DNA of 31,961 bases from positions 1 through 31,961 of the forward strand of contig CAJUFR010000022.1 in assembly GCA_910585525.1 (NCBI GenBank). Direction: 5' to 3'. The position numbers and the translations under genes were made by a program. The notes under the pieces are model-generated. The model was not told the DNA's origin. It ran no database searches and saw nothing but the letters and a program-made list of their open reading frames with translations. This document shows, piece after piece, positions 21,467 through 28,853 of the stretch. The first letter of the stretch is position 1, and every line of letters starts with the position of its first letter. Origin of the DNA: an uncultured Angelakisella sp. (GTDB lineage: Bacteria > Bacillota > Clostridia > Oscillospirales > Ruminococcaceae).

Positions 21467-22987
21467 CTAGGCTGCCGGGGTTTTCTCCTTCTTGGCCTTG
21501 AAGCGGTTGATGAGAGGCATCCCGATGCAGATGACGCTGAGGACGAACAGGATGAGGCTCAGCGGCCGGGTGAAAAAGACCGAGACGGAGCCGCCGGCGT
21601 ATACCATGCTTTGGGTCCAGTTGCTCTCCATCATACTGCCCAAAATGGATGCCAGGATGAGGGAGGACTGGGGAATCTTGTACTTGTTGAAGAAGTAGCC
21701 CACCACGCCGAAGAAGAGCATGACACAGATGTTGAAGGCGCTGTTGGCCACAGCAAAGGCGCCGGTGACACAGAGGATCAGGACGATGCCGCTGAGAATC
21801 TCCCGCTTCAGCCGTAGCACGGCGGTGGCCAGCACGTTGCAGTATGCAATAGAAAGGGGCAGCATGATGATGTTAGCAAGAATAAAGCCCAGGATAATCA
21901 TATAGGCCATATCCGGGGTGTCCCGGAACAGGGTGGGACCGGTTCGCAGGCCCTGGATGGTGAGGGCCCCCAGGAAGAGGGCGGAGGTGGAGTTACCGGG
22001 TACCCCCAGGGAAAGGAGAGGCACCATGGAACTTGCCACCACCGCGTTATTGGCGGCCTCCGGGGCGGCGATGCCCTCGGGAACGCCGGTGCCGAAGGGA
22101 AGACTGGGACGCCGCCGCTGGGCCTGGTCGTAGGCCATGAAAATGGCCATCACCATGCCGGCGCCGGGGATGATCCCGATGACGTTGCCGATCAGGCTGG
22201 ACTGGGCCCAGATGGGCAGCAGCCGCTTGGACATCTCCTTATCCGGCAGGACCACCTTTACCTTTTGGTAGTTCTCTTTTACATTCTCAACAAAATCCTT
22301 GGCTGCGGGTTTCGCCTTGATGGTCTCGATCACCTCCAGGATGGAGGTGACGCCGAACAGGCCGATGAGCATCGGGACCAGGGAGATACCGTCCATCAGG
22401 TTGACGATGCCAAATGTAAAACGGTTCAGACCGGTCTGGGGGCTCATGCCCACGCAGCTGAGGACCAGGCCCACCGCCATAGCCAGAACGTTCTTGGCGA
22501 TGTTGTTCCCCGCCATGCCGATCACGGTGCTCATACCCAGCACCGCCAGCATAAAGTACTCCGGCGGGCCGAACCGCAGCGCCTGGCGAGCCAGGAAGGG
22601 GGAGAGGAACAGCAGCACAAAGGCACTGGTGAGGCCGCCAAAGGTGGAGGCGGAGATGGCGTAACCCAGGGCCTCGCCGCTCTTCCCTTTTTGGGACATG
22701 GGGTAGCCGTCGTAGGCGGTGACGGTGGCGGAGGCGGTCCCCGGGATCTTCAGCAGGATGGAGGGGACCGAACCGCCGCAGGCGGAGGCGCAGTAAATCC
22801 CCACCAGCAGGCCGATAGCCGTTCCCGGCTCCATGCCGAAGGTGACGGGGATGAGGACCGCCATGGTGATGCTGTCATTCAAACCAGGCAGAGAACCCAC
22901 AATGAGTCCCACGACGACACCACCAAAGAGGGCCAGCAGCGTCATTGGCTGGCAAAGCGCGCCAAGCCCAGCTAAAATTCCGCTCAT
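21467..22987 (-). CDS. tctA: Tripartite tricarboxylate transporter, large membrane subunit TctA
   Basis: 506 residues with about ten to twelve hydrophobic segments. The TctA signature GSLPGLNDSITMAVLIPVTFGMEPG and GGSVPSILLKIPGTASATVTAYDGYP near the N-terminus, and IPGAGMVMAIFMAYDQAQRRR with LGVPGNSTSALFLGALTIQGL in the second half, are all present, so the subunit looks intact. It translocates a carboxylate delivered by TctC, driven by an ion gradient. The start follows AAGGAGGGAGAG. It begins 15 nt after tctB. The ligand could be citrate, another tri- or dicarboxylate or a sugar acid; the neighbouring fumarase genes favour a C4-C6 acid. Confidence 0.94.
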   Translation of the reverse strand: MSGILAGLGALCQPMTLLALFGGVVVGLIVGSLPGLNDSITMAVLIPVTFGMEPGTAIGLLVGIYCASACGGSVPSILLKIPGTASATVTAYDGYPMSQKGKSGEALGYAISASTFGGLTSAFVLLFLSPFLARQALRFGPPEYFMLAVLGMSTVIGMAGNNIAKNVLAMAVGLVLSCVGMSPQTGLNRFTFGIVNLMDGISLVPMLIGLFGVTSILEVIETIKAKPAAKDFVENVKENYQKVKVVLPDKEMSKRLLPIWAQSSLIGNVIGIIPGAGMVMAIFMAYDQAQRRRPSLPFGTGVPEGIAAPEAANNAVVASSMVPLLSLGVPGNSTSALFLGALTIQGLRTGPTLFRDTPDMAYMIILGFILANIIMLPLSIAYCNVLATAVLRLKREILSGIVLILCVTGAFAVANSAFNICVMLFFGVVGYFFNKYKIPQSSLILASILGSMMESNWTQSMVYAGGSVSVFFTRPLSLILFVLSVICIGMPLINRFKAKKEKTPAA

Positions 22988-23002
22988 ATACTCTCTCCCT
23001 CC

Positions 23003-23440
23003 TTAAAATTCCAGGAAAATCATGGGCAGCGGCACGGCCAGCAGAATCTTAAAGACAAAGAATGTGACCAGGACCGCAATCCCCGAACAAAGCAGAGTGA
23101 TCCCCATTTTCTTGTATCCCAGGGAGCGGATGACAAAAATCCCCAGGATAAAGGTGTCGACTATGTAGCCGATTTTGGGCAGTAAAACGATGTAGAGGAT
23201 AAGCGCCGCCACGGTGATAAGCACCATGACCAGGTTGACCCCCTCCAGGTTGACTACCTGCCTTTTTTTCATCACCGTGTCCGCCAAAATATAGATGGCG
23301 GAAAGGAGCAGCACCCCGCCGGAAAGGGTTGGAAAGATGCCTTCGCTGCCCATACCCTGGGCCTTTACAATGACATAAAGGGCGACAGCGATGAAGAATA
23401 CCGGCATTGCCGCATCGATCGCCAGCTGCTTTTTGTTCAA
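23003..23440 (-). CDS. tctB: Tripartite tricarboxylate transporter, small membrane subunit TctB
   Basis: About 145 residues with four hydrophobic helices (AAMPVFFIAVALYVIVKAQG, LLLSAIYILADTV, LVMVLITVAALILYIVLLP and the C-terminal VLVTFFVFKILLAVPLPMIF). This is the size and topology of TctB. The start is taken as TTG at 23440, 8 nt after AGGAGG; a GTG three codons earlier overlaps the ribosome site. It sits between tctC and tctA as usual for this transporter class. Confidence 0.9.
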   Translation of the reverse strand: MNKKQLAIDAAMPVFFIAVALYVIVKAQGMGSEGIFPTLSGGVLLLSAIYILADTVMKKRQVVNLEGVNLVMVLITVAALILYIVLLPKIGYIVDTFILGIFVIRSLGYKKMGITLLCSGIAVLVTFFVFKILLAVPLPMIFLEF

Positions 23441-23479
23441 AAGCCACACCTCCTGCTTAAAATAGCATCATAGTGAAAG

Positions 23480-23519
23480 AGATAGCCAGCCGGCGCTTGT
23501 TCGCAGCGACTGGCTATCT
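23480..23519 (-). promoter_or_regulatory. Intercistronic hairpin between tctC and tctB
   Basis: AGATAGCCAG (23480-23489) pairs with CTGGCTATCT (23510-23519), with a further inner GCGCT/AGCG stem. No good T-tract follows. Such structures commonly raise the level of the binding-protein message over the membrane subunits. Confidence 0.6.
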
Positions 23520-23559
23520 GTCTGCCAAGGGGTTATTTAGAGAGACCGGCTCCCAGGGA

Positions 23560-24609
23560 TCAGCCCGCTTTTAGTTCGGGGACCAGGGGCTCCAGGCTGG
23601 CGGAAACGCTCTCGGCGTAGGCCTGGAAGTCGGCGGCGTTGCGGTAGGAGTAGGGGATGGCGGCATCGTTCATAGCCTGGATGAACTTGTCGCTGGTGAT
23701 GATCTTGTCGAACTCGGCAACCAGGTAGTTGTAGATGTCGTCGGGGACATCGGCACGGCAGGCAAAGCCGCGGAAAGCGCCGGAAACCATGGTGCCGCCG
23801 CACTCCTTAAAGGTGGGAACGTCGGGGATGTTGGGGTTGCGGTTCTCGTCGCCCATGGCCAGGCCGATGATGGTGCCGTCATTGATGGCGGAAACGGTCT
23901 CGCCAACCGCCATGAAGGCCGCGTCACAGTGACCGCCCATAAGCTGCTGAAGCTGCACGGCGGAGGAATCGTTGTGCAGGTACTCAAACTTCAGTCCATA
24001 CTCCTTGGCGAACTGCATGGCCGCAATATGGTGAGCGGTGGAGTGGCCGGGGGTGGCCAGCTTGACGGTGTTCTCCTTGGCGTAGGCGATAAACTCGTCA
24101 AAGGTCTTGTAGGGGGCGCTGGCGGGAACAGTGAGAATCTCGGGGTCGAAGCAGACCATCCCCAGGGTCTTGAAGTCACCCAGTTCGTAGGTCACTTCTT
24201 TTAAGAGGGGGTTGTTGACAATGGCGCTGGTGTAGGCCAGCAAGGTGTAACCGTCAGGATCGGCGTTGGCAACGGCAGTATGGCCCACCACGGCGCCGCC
24301 GCCGGGGCGGTTTTCCACGATGAGGGACTTGCCGTCAAAGTAATCCTTGCCGGCCGCGTCGGTGACCAGACGGGTGGTGATGTCCACGCCGCCGCCCGCG
24401 TCATAGGGAACGATGATGGTGATATTCTTCTTGGGGAAGTTGGCTGGTTTGGCGCCATCGGCGGCCGCAGGTTCCCTGGCGGCGTTGCTGGAGGGGGCCG
24501 GGGCTGCGCTGGAGGGTGCGGGAGCGGTGCTGCTGGAATGATTGCCGCAGGCGGCCAGGGCCAGGACCATGATTCCAGCCAGAAGGATCGAGACAAATTT
24601 CTTGTTCAT
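23560..24609 (-). CDS. tctC: Tripartite tricarboxylate transporter binding lipoprotein TctC
   Basis: 349 residues. Signal MNKKFVSILLAGIMVLALAAC with lipobox cysteine 21, then a Ser/Ala/Pro linker and the Bug/TctC fold: KNITIIVPYDAGGGVDITTR, VENRPGGGAVVGHTAVANADPDGYTLL and HSTAHHIAAMQFAKEYG are its usual blocks. It captures the carboxylate outside the cell and hands it to TctAB. The linker strongly resembles that of the partial lipoprotein at the left edge of the window. It follows the PLP enzyme by 63 nt. The ligand cannot be deduced. Confidence 0.94.
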   Translation of the reverse strand: MNKKFVSILLAGIMVLALAACGNHSSSTAPAPSSAAPAPSSNAAREPAAADGAKPANFPKKNITIIVPYDAGGGVDITTRLVTDAAGKDYFDGKSLIVENRPGGGAVVGHTAVANADPDGYTLLAYTSAIVNNPLLKEVTYELGDFKTLGMVCFDPEILTVPASAPYKTFDEFIAYAKENTVKLATPGHSTAHHIAAMQFAKEYGLKFEYLHNDSSAVQLQQLMGGHCDAAFMAVGETVSAINDGTIIGLAMGDENRNPNIPDVPTFKECGGTMVSGAFRGFACRADVPDDIYNYLVAEFDKIITSDKFIQAMNDAAIPYSYRNAADFQAYAESVSASLEPLVPELKAG

Positions 24610-24672
24610 GGTTCGTTTTCACTCCTTTTCTTGTTTCGGGCTTTTCTTTCCTATCGCAAACGCGCAAGGGTT

Positions 24673-25836
24673 CTATTTTTTCAGCGCGTTTTCGATCCGT
24701 TTGAGGGCCTCTTCCACGGTGGCCCTGGGGCAGGAGATGTTCATCCGCAGGAAGCCCTCTCCCTCGGGGCCGAACCCCGTGCCGCTGTTGAACCCCAGCT
24801 TTACCGTCTCCACAAAGAATTTGTCCAGTTCCGGCTGGCTCATGCCGAGTCCCCGGCAATCCAGCCACAACAGATAGGTGCCCTCCGGGTGGATGACGTT
24901 GATGCCGGGCACCTCCGCCAGTCGTTTCTCCGCCAGTTCCCGGTTGCCGTCCAGGTAGGTGACCAGCTGGTCCACGTAGTAGGCGCACTCCTCATAGGCC
25001 ACGCAGAAAGCGATGGTGCCGCAGATGTTCTCCCCGATGCCCTTGCTGCTGATGGCCATGTCGTGGATGACACTTTTGAGCTGGGGGTTGGCGGCGATAA
25101 ATACCGCCGTGCGGAAGCCAGGAACATTGAAGGTCTTGCTGGGGTTCATAAAGGTAACGGTATTCTGGGCGAACTCCTCCGAGATGCCGGCGAAAGAGAT
25201 ATGCTTGTGGCCGGGGTAGATGAGATCGGCGTGGATTTCGTCCGCCAGCACAACCACATGGTGCTTGATGCACAGCTGGCCCATACGGACCAACTCCTCC
25301 CTGGAAAAGACCCGCCCGGTGGGGTTCTGGGGGTTGCAGAGCATAAACAGCTTTGTCCTGGGGTCGCTGAGTTTTTTCTCCAGGTCCTCGAAGTCGATCT
25401 CGTACCGGCCATCCTTCAGGATCAGGGCGTTGCGCAGAACATGGCGGCCGTTGTTGTCCGCCAGGTCCTTAAAGGGAGGGTAGCTGGGGGTCTGCAGCAC
25501 AATGTTGTCCCCCGGCTGGCTGAGGGCGCGCACCGCCCAGATCATCCCGGCGATGATGGTGGGGCAGAACTCCACCCAGTCGGGGTTCACTTCCCAGCCG
25601 TACCGTTCCTTCTGCCACTTGGCGGCTGCTTTGTGCAGCCGGCTGCTGATGGGGGTGTAGCCGTACATCCCCTGCTGCATCCGGGCCACCAGGGCATCAA
25701 TCACAGGCTGGGGAGATTTGAAATCGCTGTCGGCGATCCACATAGGGAGAACGTCTGGCGGGTACTGCAGATACTTTTTGGAATCGGGCATACTTCGCAG
25801 GTCCACCATCTCATCGAAATTATGTACCAATGCCAT
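24673..25836 (-). CDS. PatB/MalY-type PLP enzyme (aminotransferase / C-S beta-lyase)
   Basis: 387 residues, fold-type I. N-terminal PMWIADSDFKSPQPV, TIIAGMIWAVRAL, CNPQNPTGRVFSREEL, LADEIHADLIYPGH and the cofactor lysine K234 in NPSKTFNVPG are the MalY/PatB signature. Known members cleave cystathionine or related C-S bonds to pyruvate, ammonia and a thiol, and some have aminotransferase activity. It is read in the tctCBA operon, directly after a small enolase-like remnant. The ATG at 25836 follows AAGG at 7 nt; the frame extends further upstream but lacks the family's sequence. In this operon it may act on an amino-acid-like derivative of the imported acid; that is inference. Confidence 0.9.
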   Translation of the reverse strand: MALVHNFDEMVDLRSMPDSKKYLQYPPDVLPMWIADSDFKSPQPVIDALVARMQQGMYGYTPISSRLHKAAAKWQKERYGWEVNPDWVEFCPTIIAGMIWAVRALSQPGDNIVLQTPSYPPFKDLADNNGRHVLRNALILKDGRYEIDFEDLEKKLSDPRTKLFMLCNPQNPTGRVFSREELVRMGQLCIKHHVVVLADEIHADLIYPGHKHISFAGISEEFAQNTVTFMNPSKTFNVPGFRTAVFIAANPQLKSVIHDMAISSKGIGENICGTIAFCVAYEECAYYVDQLVTYLDGNRELAEKRLAEVPGINVIHPEGTYLLWLDCRGLGMSQPELDKFFVETVKLGFNSGTGFGPEGEGFLRMNISCPRATVEEALKRIENALKK

Positions 25837-25903
25837 CGTACATCCTTGTCCCCTTTCATTGTATTTTTCAAAACACCGGCGGAAAACCCGGCGCCTGAAT
25901 CCG

Positions 25904-26134
25904 TTACTGGTCCACAATGGACCCGTCCACATGGAGACGGGTGGTGATGGCCCGGCGCTTGAAGGGGAACTTCTTCTCCACCTCCTCCACCAGTTCCACC
26001 CCAATGCCGGGGGCGTCGGGCAGCAGGGCGAAGCCGTTGACAAACAAAAAGCTGTTTGCCGGCAGCACCTGGATGTCTGTGATCTTCACGGTTGACTGAC
26101 CGCCCCGTTTTGTTTCGATATGCAACCAAAACAT
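25904..26134 (-). pseudogene. Probable internally deleted enolase-superfamily (mandelate racemase type) gene
   Basis: A 76-codon frame. After 15 residues it reads VKITDIQVLPANSFLFV, like the first strand of mandelate-racemase/dehydratase enzymes, then passes straight into PDAPGIGVELVEEVEKKFPF and a TRLHVDGSIVDQ end. That matches the C-terminal segment of galactonate/mannonate dehydratase-like proteins (PGDAPGLGVDIDEE...YP). The whole catalytic barrel is missing. The frame is open and sits 20 nt after a good promoter with an AAGG before ATG 26134 (a GTG at 26089 is the family-like start), so it may still be translated as a small protein. The family assignment is from remembered patterns. Confidence 0.6.
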
Positions 26135-26160
26135 GTTTAGGACCTTAATCTTTGTGCATC

Positions 26161-26189
26161 ATCATAGCATATAGAAATGGGCGCGTCAA
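26161..26189 (-). promoter_or_regulatory. Promoter of the PLP enzyme-tctCBA operon
   Basis: On the minus strand, TTGACG (26184-26189), 17-nt spacer, TATGAT (26161-26166) with TGC ahead of it. Further upstream a 7-bp inverted repeat GTCAATC (26216-26222)/GATTGAC (26244-26250) might be an operator. Confidence 0.75.
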
Positions 26190-26327
26190 TATTTTTCGTG
26201 ATTTTTATTCAAAGTGTCAATCTTCGGTTCTGCATTTCGGATAGATTGACCAAAAGTTTTCCCGGGGCCGAACAGTGTACCCCTGCCGTGGTCCCCAAAA
26301 AGCCCGTGCCCATACACAGGCATAGAG

Positions 26328-26380
26328 CCAAAAAGCGGGAGGAGGGCAGGATCCTTAACGATCCTGTCCTCCTCCCGCTT
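26328..26380 (-). terminator. Terminator of the GntR-MarR regulator gene
   Basis: 20-bp arms 26333-26352 and 26361-26380 differ at one position (a G-U pair in RNA) around an 8-nt loop, followed on the minus strand by TTTTTGGC. It lies just past the regulator's stop codon. Confidence 0.85.
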
Positions 26381-26390
26381 ACCTACGCTG

Positions 26391-27152
26391 TCAAGAGGTG
26401 GTGTTTTTTTTCAACCGTTTTTGCTTTTCTTCTTCCAGCCGGCGCCGCTCCTGCACCTGCCTGCGCACCTCGATCCATCGCTCCAGCAGCTGGAAGGCGA
26501 TGCTGATCTCTTCCGAGGAAAACTGCTCCCGGATAAAGGCCATGGTGTCCTCAAAGTGGATATCGTCGTATTCCCGATGGTTCCGGTCCAGCACCAGGCC
26601 CTTTTCCGTAATGTAAAGGTGGTGGACCCTTTCGTTTTCCGGGGAGATCTCCCGGCGGAAAAGTCCTGCATTCTCCAGCTTTTTCAGCTTTTGAGAGATG
26701 GCGCTCTTGGTCTTGCCGTGGGCCATGGCCAGGGCCGTCACGGTAACGCCGGGATGGTCGGCAATGTATTTGATCAAATGGACCTCCACCGAGGTGTATA
26801 CCTCTCCGGTGCCGTAATCGTGGGACTGTTTGGTCCCCACATAGAAGTTCGCCACCTGGTGCAGGATGTCCACCGCTTCCACGTTGGTGTAGTCAATCAG
26901 TTCCCGCCGGTGGGTATCCCGGCCGCTGGAACAGACCACAAAAGACCCTTTTGGACTGCTGGCGATGATGCCGGTATGCTCCAGGATCAGCATCGCCTCC
27001 CGCACAGGCACCCGGCTGACCTGTAGCCGCTGGGCCAACTCCCGCTCCGAAGGCAGCCGGTCCCCCTTCTTCAAGGCGCCGGTGGCCAGCTGCTCTTGGA
27101 ACCAGTCCAAAATGATCTGGTAATATTTTCTGTCGGAATTATTCTTCGCCAT
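26391..27152 (-). CDS. GntR-MarR double-HTH transcriptional regulator
   Basis: 253 residues with two DNA-binding modules. Residues about 8-75 are a GntR winged helix (KKGDRLPSERELAQRLQVSR followed by PVREAMLILEHTGII). In place of an FCD or UTRA ligand domain, residues about 92-235 resemble a MarR-type module, with a second winged helix (VTVTALAMAHGKTKSAISQK, LKKLENAGLFRRE, wing around NERVHHLYITEKG) and flanking helices for dimerisation. The C-terminus is a basic, charged helix. It sits between the two arms of the organic-acid module and presumably controls both. The ATG at 27152 has AAAAGGAG 5 nt upstream; a TTG six codons earlier is less likely. Confidence 0.85.
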   Translation of the reverse strand: MAKNNSDRKYYQIILDWFQEQLATGALKKGDRLPSERELAQRLQVSRVPVREAMLILEHTGIIASSPKGSFVVCSSGRDTHRRELIDYTNVEAVDILHQVANFYVGTKQSHDYGTGEVYTSVEVHLIKYIADHPGVTVTALAMAHGKTKSAISQKLKKLENAGLFRREISPENERVHHLYITEKGLVLDRNHREYDDIHFEDTMAFIREQFSSEEISIAFQLLERWIEVRRQVQERRRLEEEKQKRLKKNTTS

Positions 27153-27179
27153 AAACTCTCCTTTTGTCAACCGCCGGTC

Positions 27180-27208
27180 TGTTAATCATATTATAGCTGA
27201 AATTAACA
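27180..27208 (-). promoter_or_regulatory. gntR promoter with candidate operator
   Basis: On the minus strand a TATAAT (27190-27195) is enclosed by the inverted repeat TGTTAAT (27180-27186)/ATTAACA (27202-27208). Placement over the -10 box would suit autorepression by the GntR-MarR protein. Confidence 0.5.
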
Positions 27209-27234
27209 CATAAGAAAAGGGAAACTTTTTGTTA

Positions 27235-27309
27235 TTGACAATTTCATGAAAAACAGCCCTATAAATTTTATTTTTTTGTCTTTCTTTTTCGGCGTCGATG
27301 TGGTATACT
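27235..27309 (+). promoter_or_regulatory. Promoter region of the MmgE/PrpD-fumarase operon
   Basis: Two possible promoters: TTGACA (27235-27240) with TATAAA (27260-27265) at a long 19-nt spacing, and an extended -10 TGTGGTATACT (box 27304-27309) nearer the gene. A small palindrome ATTGACAAT (27234-27242) overlaps the first -35. Confidence 0.5.
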
Positions 27310-27389
27310 TGTTAAAAAGTGGAATACCGACATTTCCTTCCTGGCGGCATGGCGGTTCACAGGAAATCAGAAAGGAGTTGATACCCCCA

Positions 27390-28772
27390 ATGGAAACGCA
27401 TAGCCATACCCGCGCCCTGGCGGAGTATCTGCATGGCATGACCTACGACGGCCTGGGCAGCCATGGGGTGGAGGTCACAAAGATGTGCGTGGAGGATTTT
27501 ATTGGCGTGGCCGTGGCCGGGTCCTCCAAGCCGGCGTCACAAATCTGGCGGGATTATTACGTCCCCCAGGCCACCGCGCCGGAGGCCAGCGCCTTTCAGC
27601 CGGGCTTTGGACGGTACACGGTGGAGCAGGCTGCCGCCCTCAACGCCGTCTATGGCCACGTGATGGACCTGGACGATGTACATAACGCCTCCATCACCCA
27701 TCTGGCGGTGATCACCGTTCCCGCCGCCATCGCCCTGGGGCAGCAGCTCCACAAAAGCGGCAAAGAGGTCATCACCGCCGTGGCCGCCGGATATGAGGCC
27801 GGGGCCCGCATCGGGGACGCAATCACCCCCTCCTGCTACAAATACTGGCACCCCACCGCTGTTACCGGCGCCTTTTCTTCCAGCGTGGCGGCGGCCAAAC
27901 TGTTGGGCCTGGATGTGGAGCAGCTGGTCAACTGCCTGGGCAGCGCGGGCTCCCAGGCGGGGGGGCTGTGGGAGTTTTTGGCCACAGGCTCCATGAGCAA
28001 GACGCTGCACACCGCCAACGGCAACCTCTGCGGGCTGCGGGCCGCCAAGCTGGCCGCCCTGGGCTACACCGGGGCCCCAACCATCCTGGAGGGGGCGCGG
28101 GGGTTCATCCGTGCCGTGGCCCCGGAATTTGACCTGGAATGCCTGACCCGGGGGTACGGCGAGGGGTGGAAGGTGGAGGAAAACTCCTTTAAGCCCTACG
28201 CCTGCTGCCGCCACACCCACTCGGCCAACTTCTGCGTGGAGCAAATCCTGGCGGAAAACAGGATCAACCCGGAGGAGATCCTCTCCATCACCGACGACAC
28301 CTACAGCACGGCGGTCCAGACCACCAACAACCCCTACCCGGAAAACCCCTACGCCGCCAAATTCAGCGTCCAGTTCTGCATTGCGGCGGCCCTGATCCTG
28401 GGGGACCTCAGCGACAAGACCTTCACCATGGAGCATGTCAACGACCCCCGCATCAGGGGGCTGATGCCCAAGATCACCGCCCGGGTGGACGAGCGGCTGG
28501 ACCGGGAGTTCCGGGCGGACCCCAACCAGTGGTCCCACCGTCTGACCATACAGATGGCCGACGGGCGCATCATCACCCACCAGGTGGACTACCCCATCGG
28601 TGACTTTAAAAACCCCTTTGACCGGGAGATGGCCGACCGGAAGTTCCGTCTCATCGCCGAGGAAACCCTGGGGACAGAATGCACAGCTGCCCTGGTGGAA
28701 AAACTCCATGCCTTGGAAACGCTGGAGGATGTGAACCAGCTGTTTGACCGACCGGCAGGGCCAGGGGTATAA
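27390..28772 (+). CDS. MmgE/PrpD-family enzyme (dehydratase, decarboxylase or epimerase)
   Basis: 460 residues, normal for the family, which includes 2-methylcitrate dehydratase, cis-aconitate decarboxylase and iminodisuccinate epimerase. Conserved features: AAALNAVYGHVMDLDDVH (acidic D93-D96), His104 in SITHLA, KYWHPTAVTGAF (H154), GSMSKTLHTANG (K204) and KPYACCRHTHS (268-278). All polar active-site positions I expect are present, so it should be active. The start ATG follows AAAGGAG. It opens the plus-strand operon, 81 nt before the Fe-S hydratase. Which of the family reactions it performs is open; neighbours (tricarboxylate-type transporter, fumarases) suggest an acid of four to six or seven carbons. 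No 2-methylcitrate synthase or lyase is present, which argues against propionate metabolism. Confidence 0.88.
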   Translation: METHSHTRALAEYLHGMTYDGLGSHGVEVTKMCVEDFIGVAVAGSSKPASQIWRDYYVPQATAPEASAFQPGFGRYTVEQAAALNAVYGHVMDLDDVHNASITHLAVITVPAAIALGQQLHKSGKEVITAVAAGYEAGARIGDAITPSCYKYWHPTAVTGAFSSSVAAAKLLGLDVEQLVNCLGSAGSQAGGLWEFLATGSMSKTLHTANGNLCGLRAAKLAALGYTGAPTILEGARGFIRAVAPEFDLECLTRGYGEGWKVEENSFKPYACCRHTHSANFCVEQILAENRINPEEILSITDDTYSTAVQTTNNPYPENPYAAKFSVQFCIAAALILGDLSDKTFTMEHVNDPRIRGLMPKITARVDERLDREFRADPNQWSHRLTIQMADGRIITHQVDYPIGDFKNPFDREMADRKFRLIAEETLGTECTAALVEKLHALETLEDVNQLFDRPAGPGV

Positions 28773-28853
28773 ACTATTTGTTTCGGATCAGGACGGACGG
28801 GGGCCACCACGTTCCGCCCTGGGAAATACAGGAGAACGATTCGAAAGGGGAAG

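Noticed and set aside
24280..25947. A 555-codon plus-strand frame
   Set aside because: Antisense to tctC and the PLP enzyme, with no ribosome site and no recognisable motif.
27390..28772. Calling the MmgE/PrpD gene prpD (2-methylcitrate dehydratase)
   Set aside because: No methylcitrate synthase or methylisocitrate lyase is present and the family covers several reactions, so a gene symbol would overstate the case.
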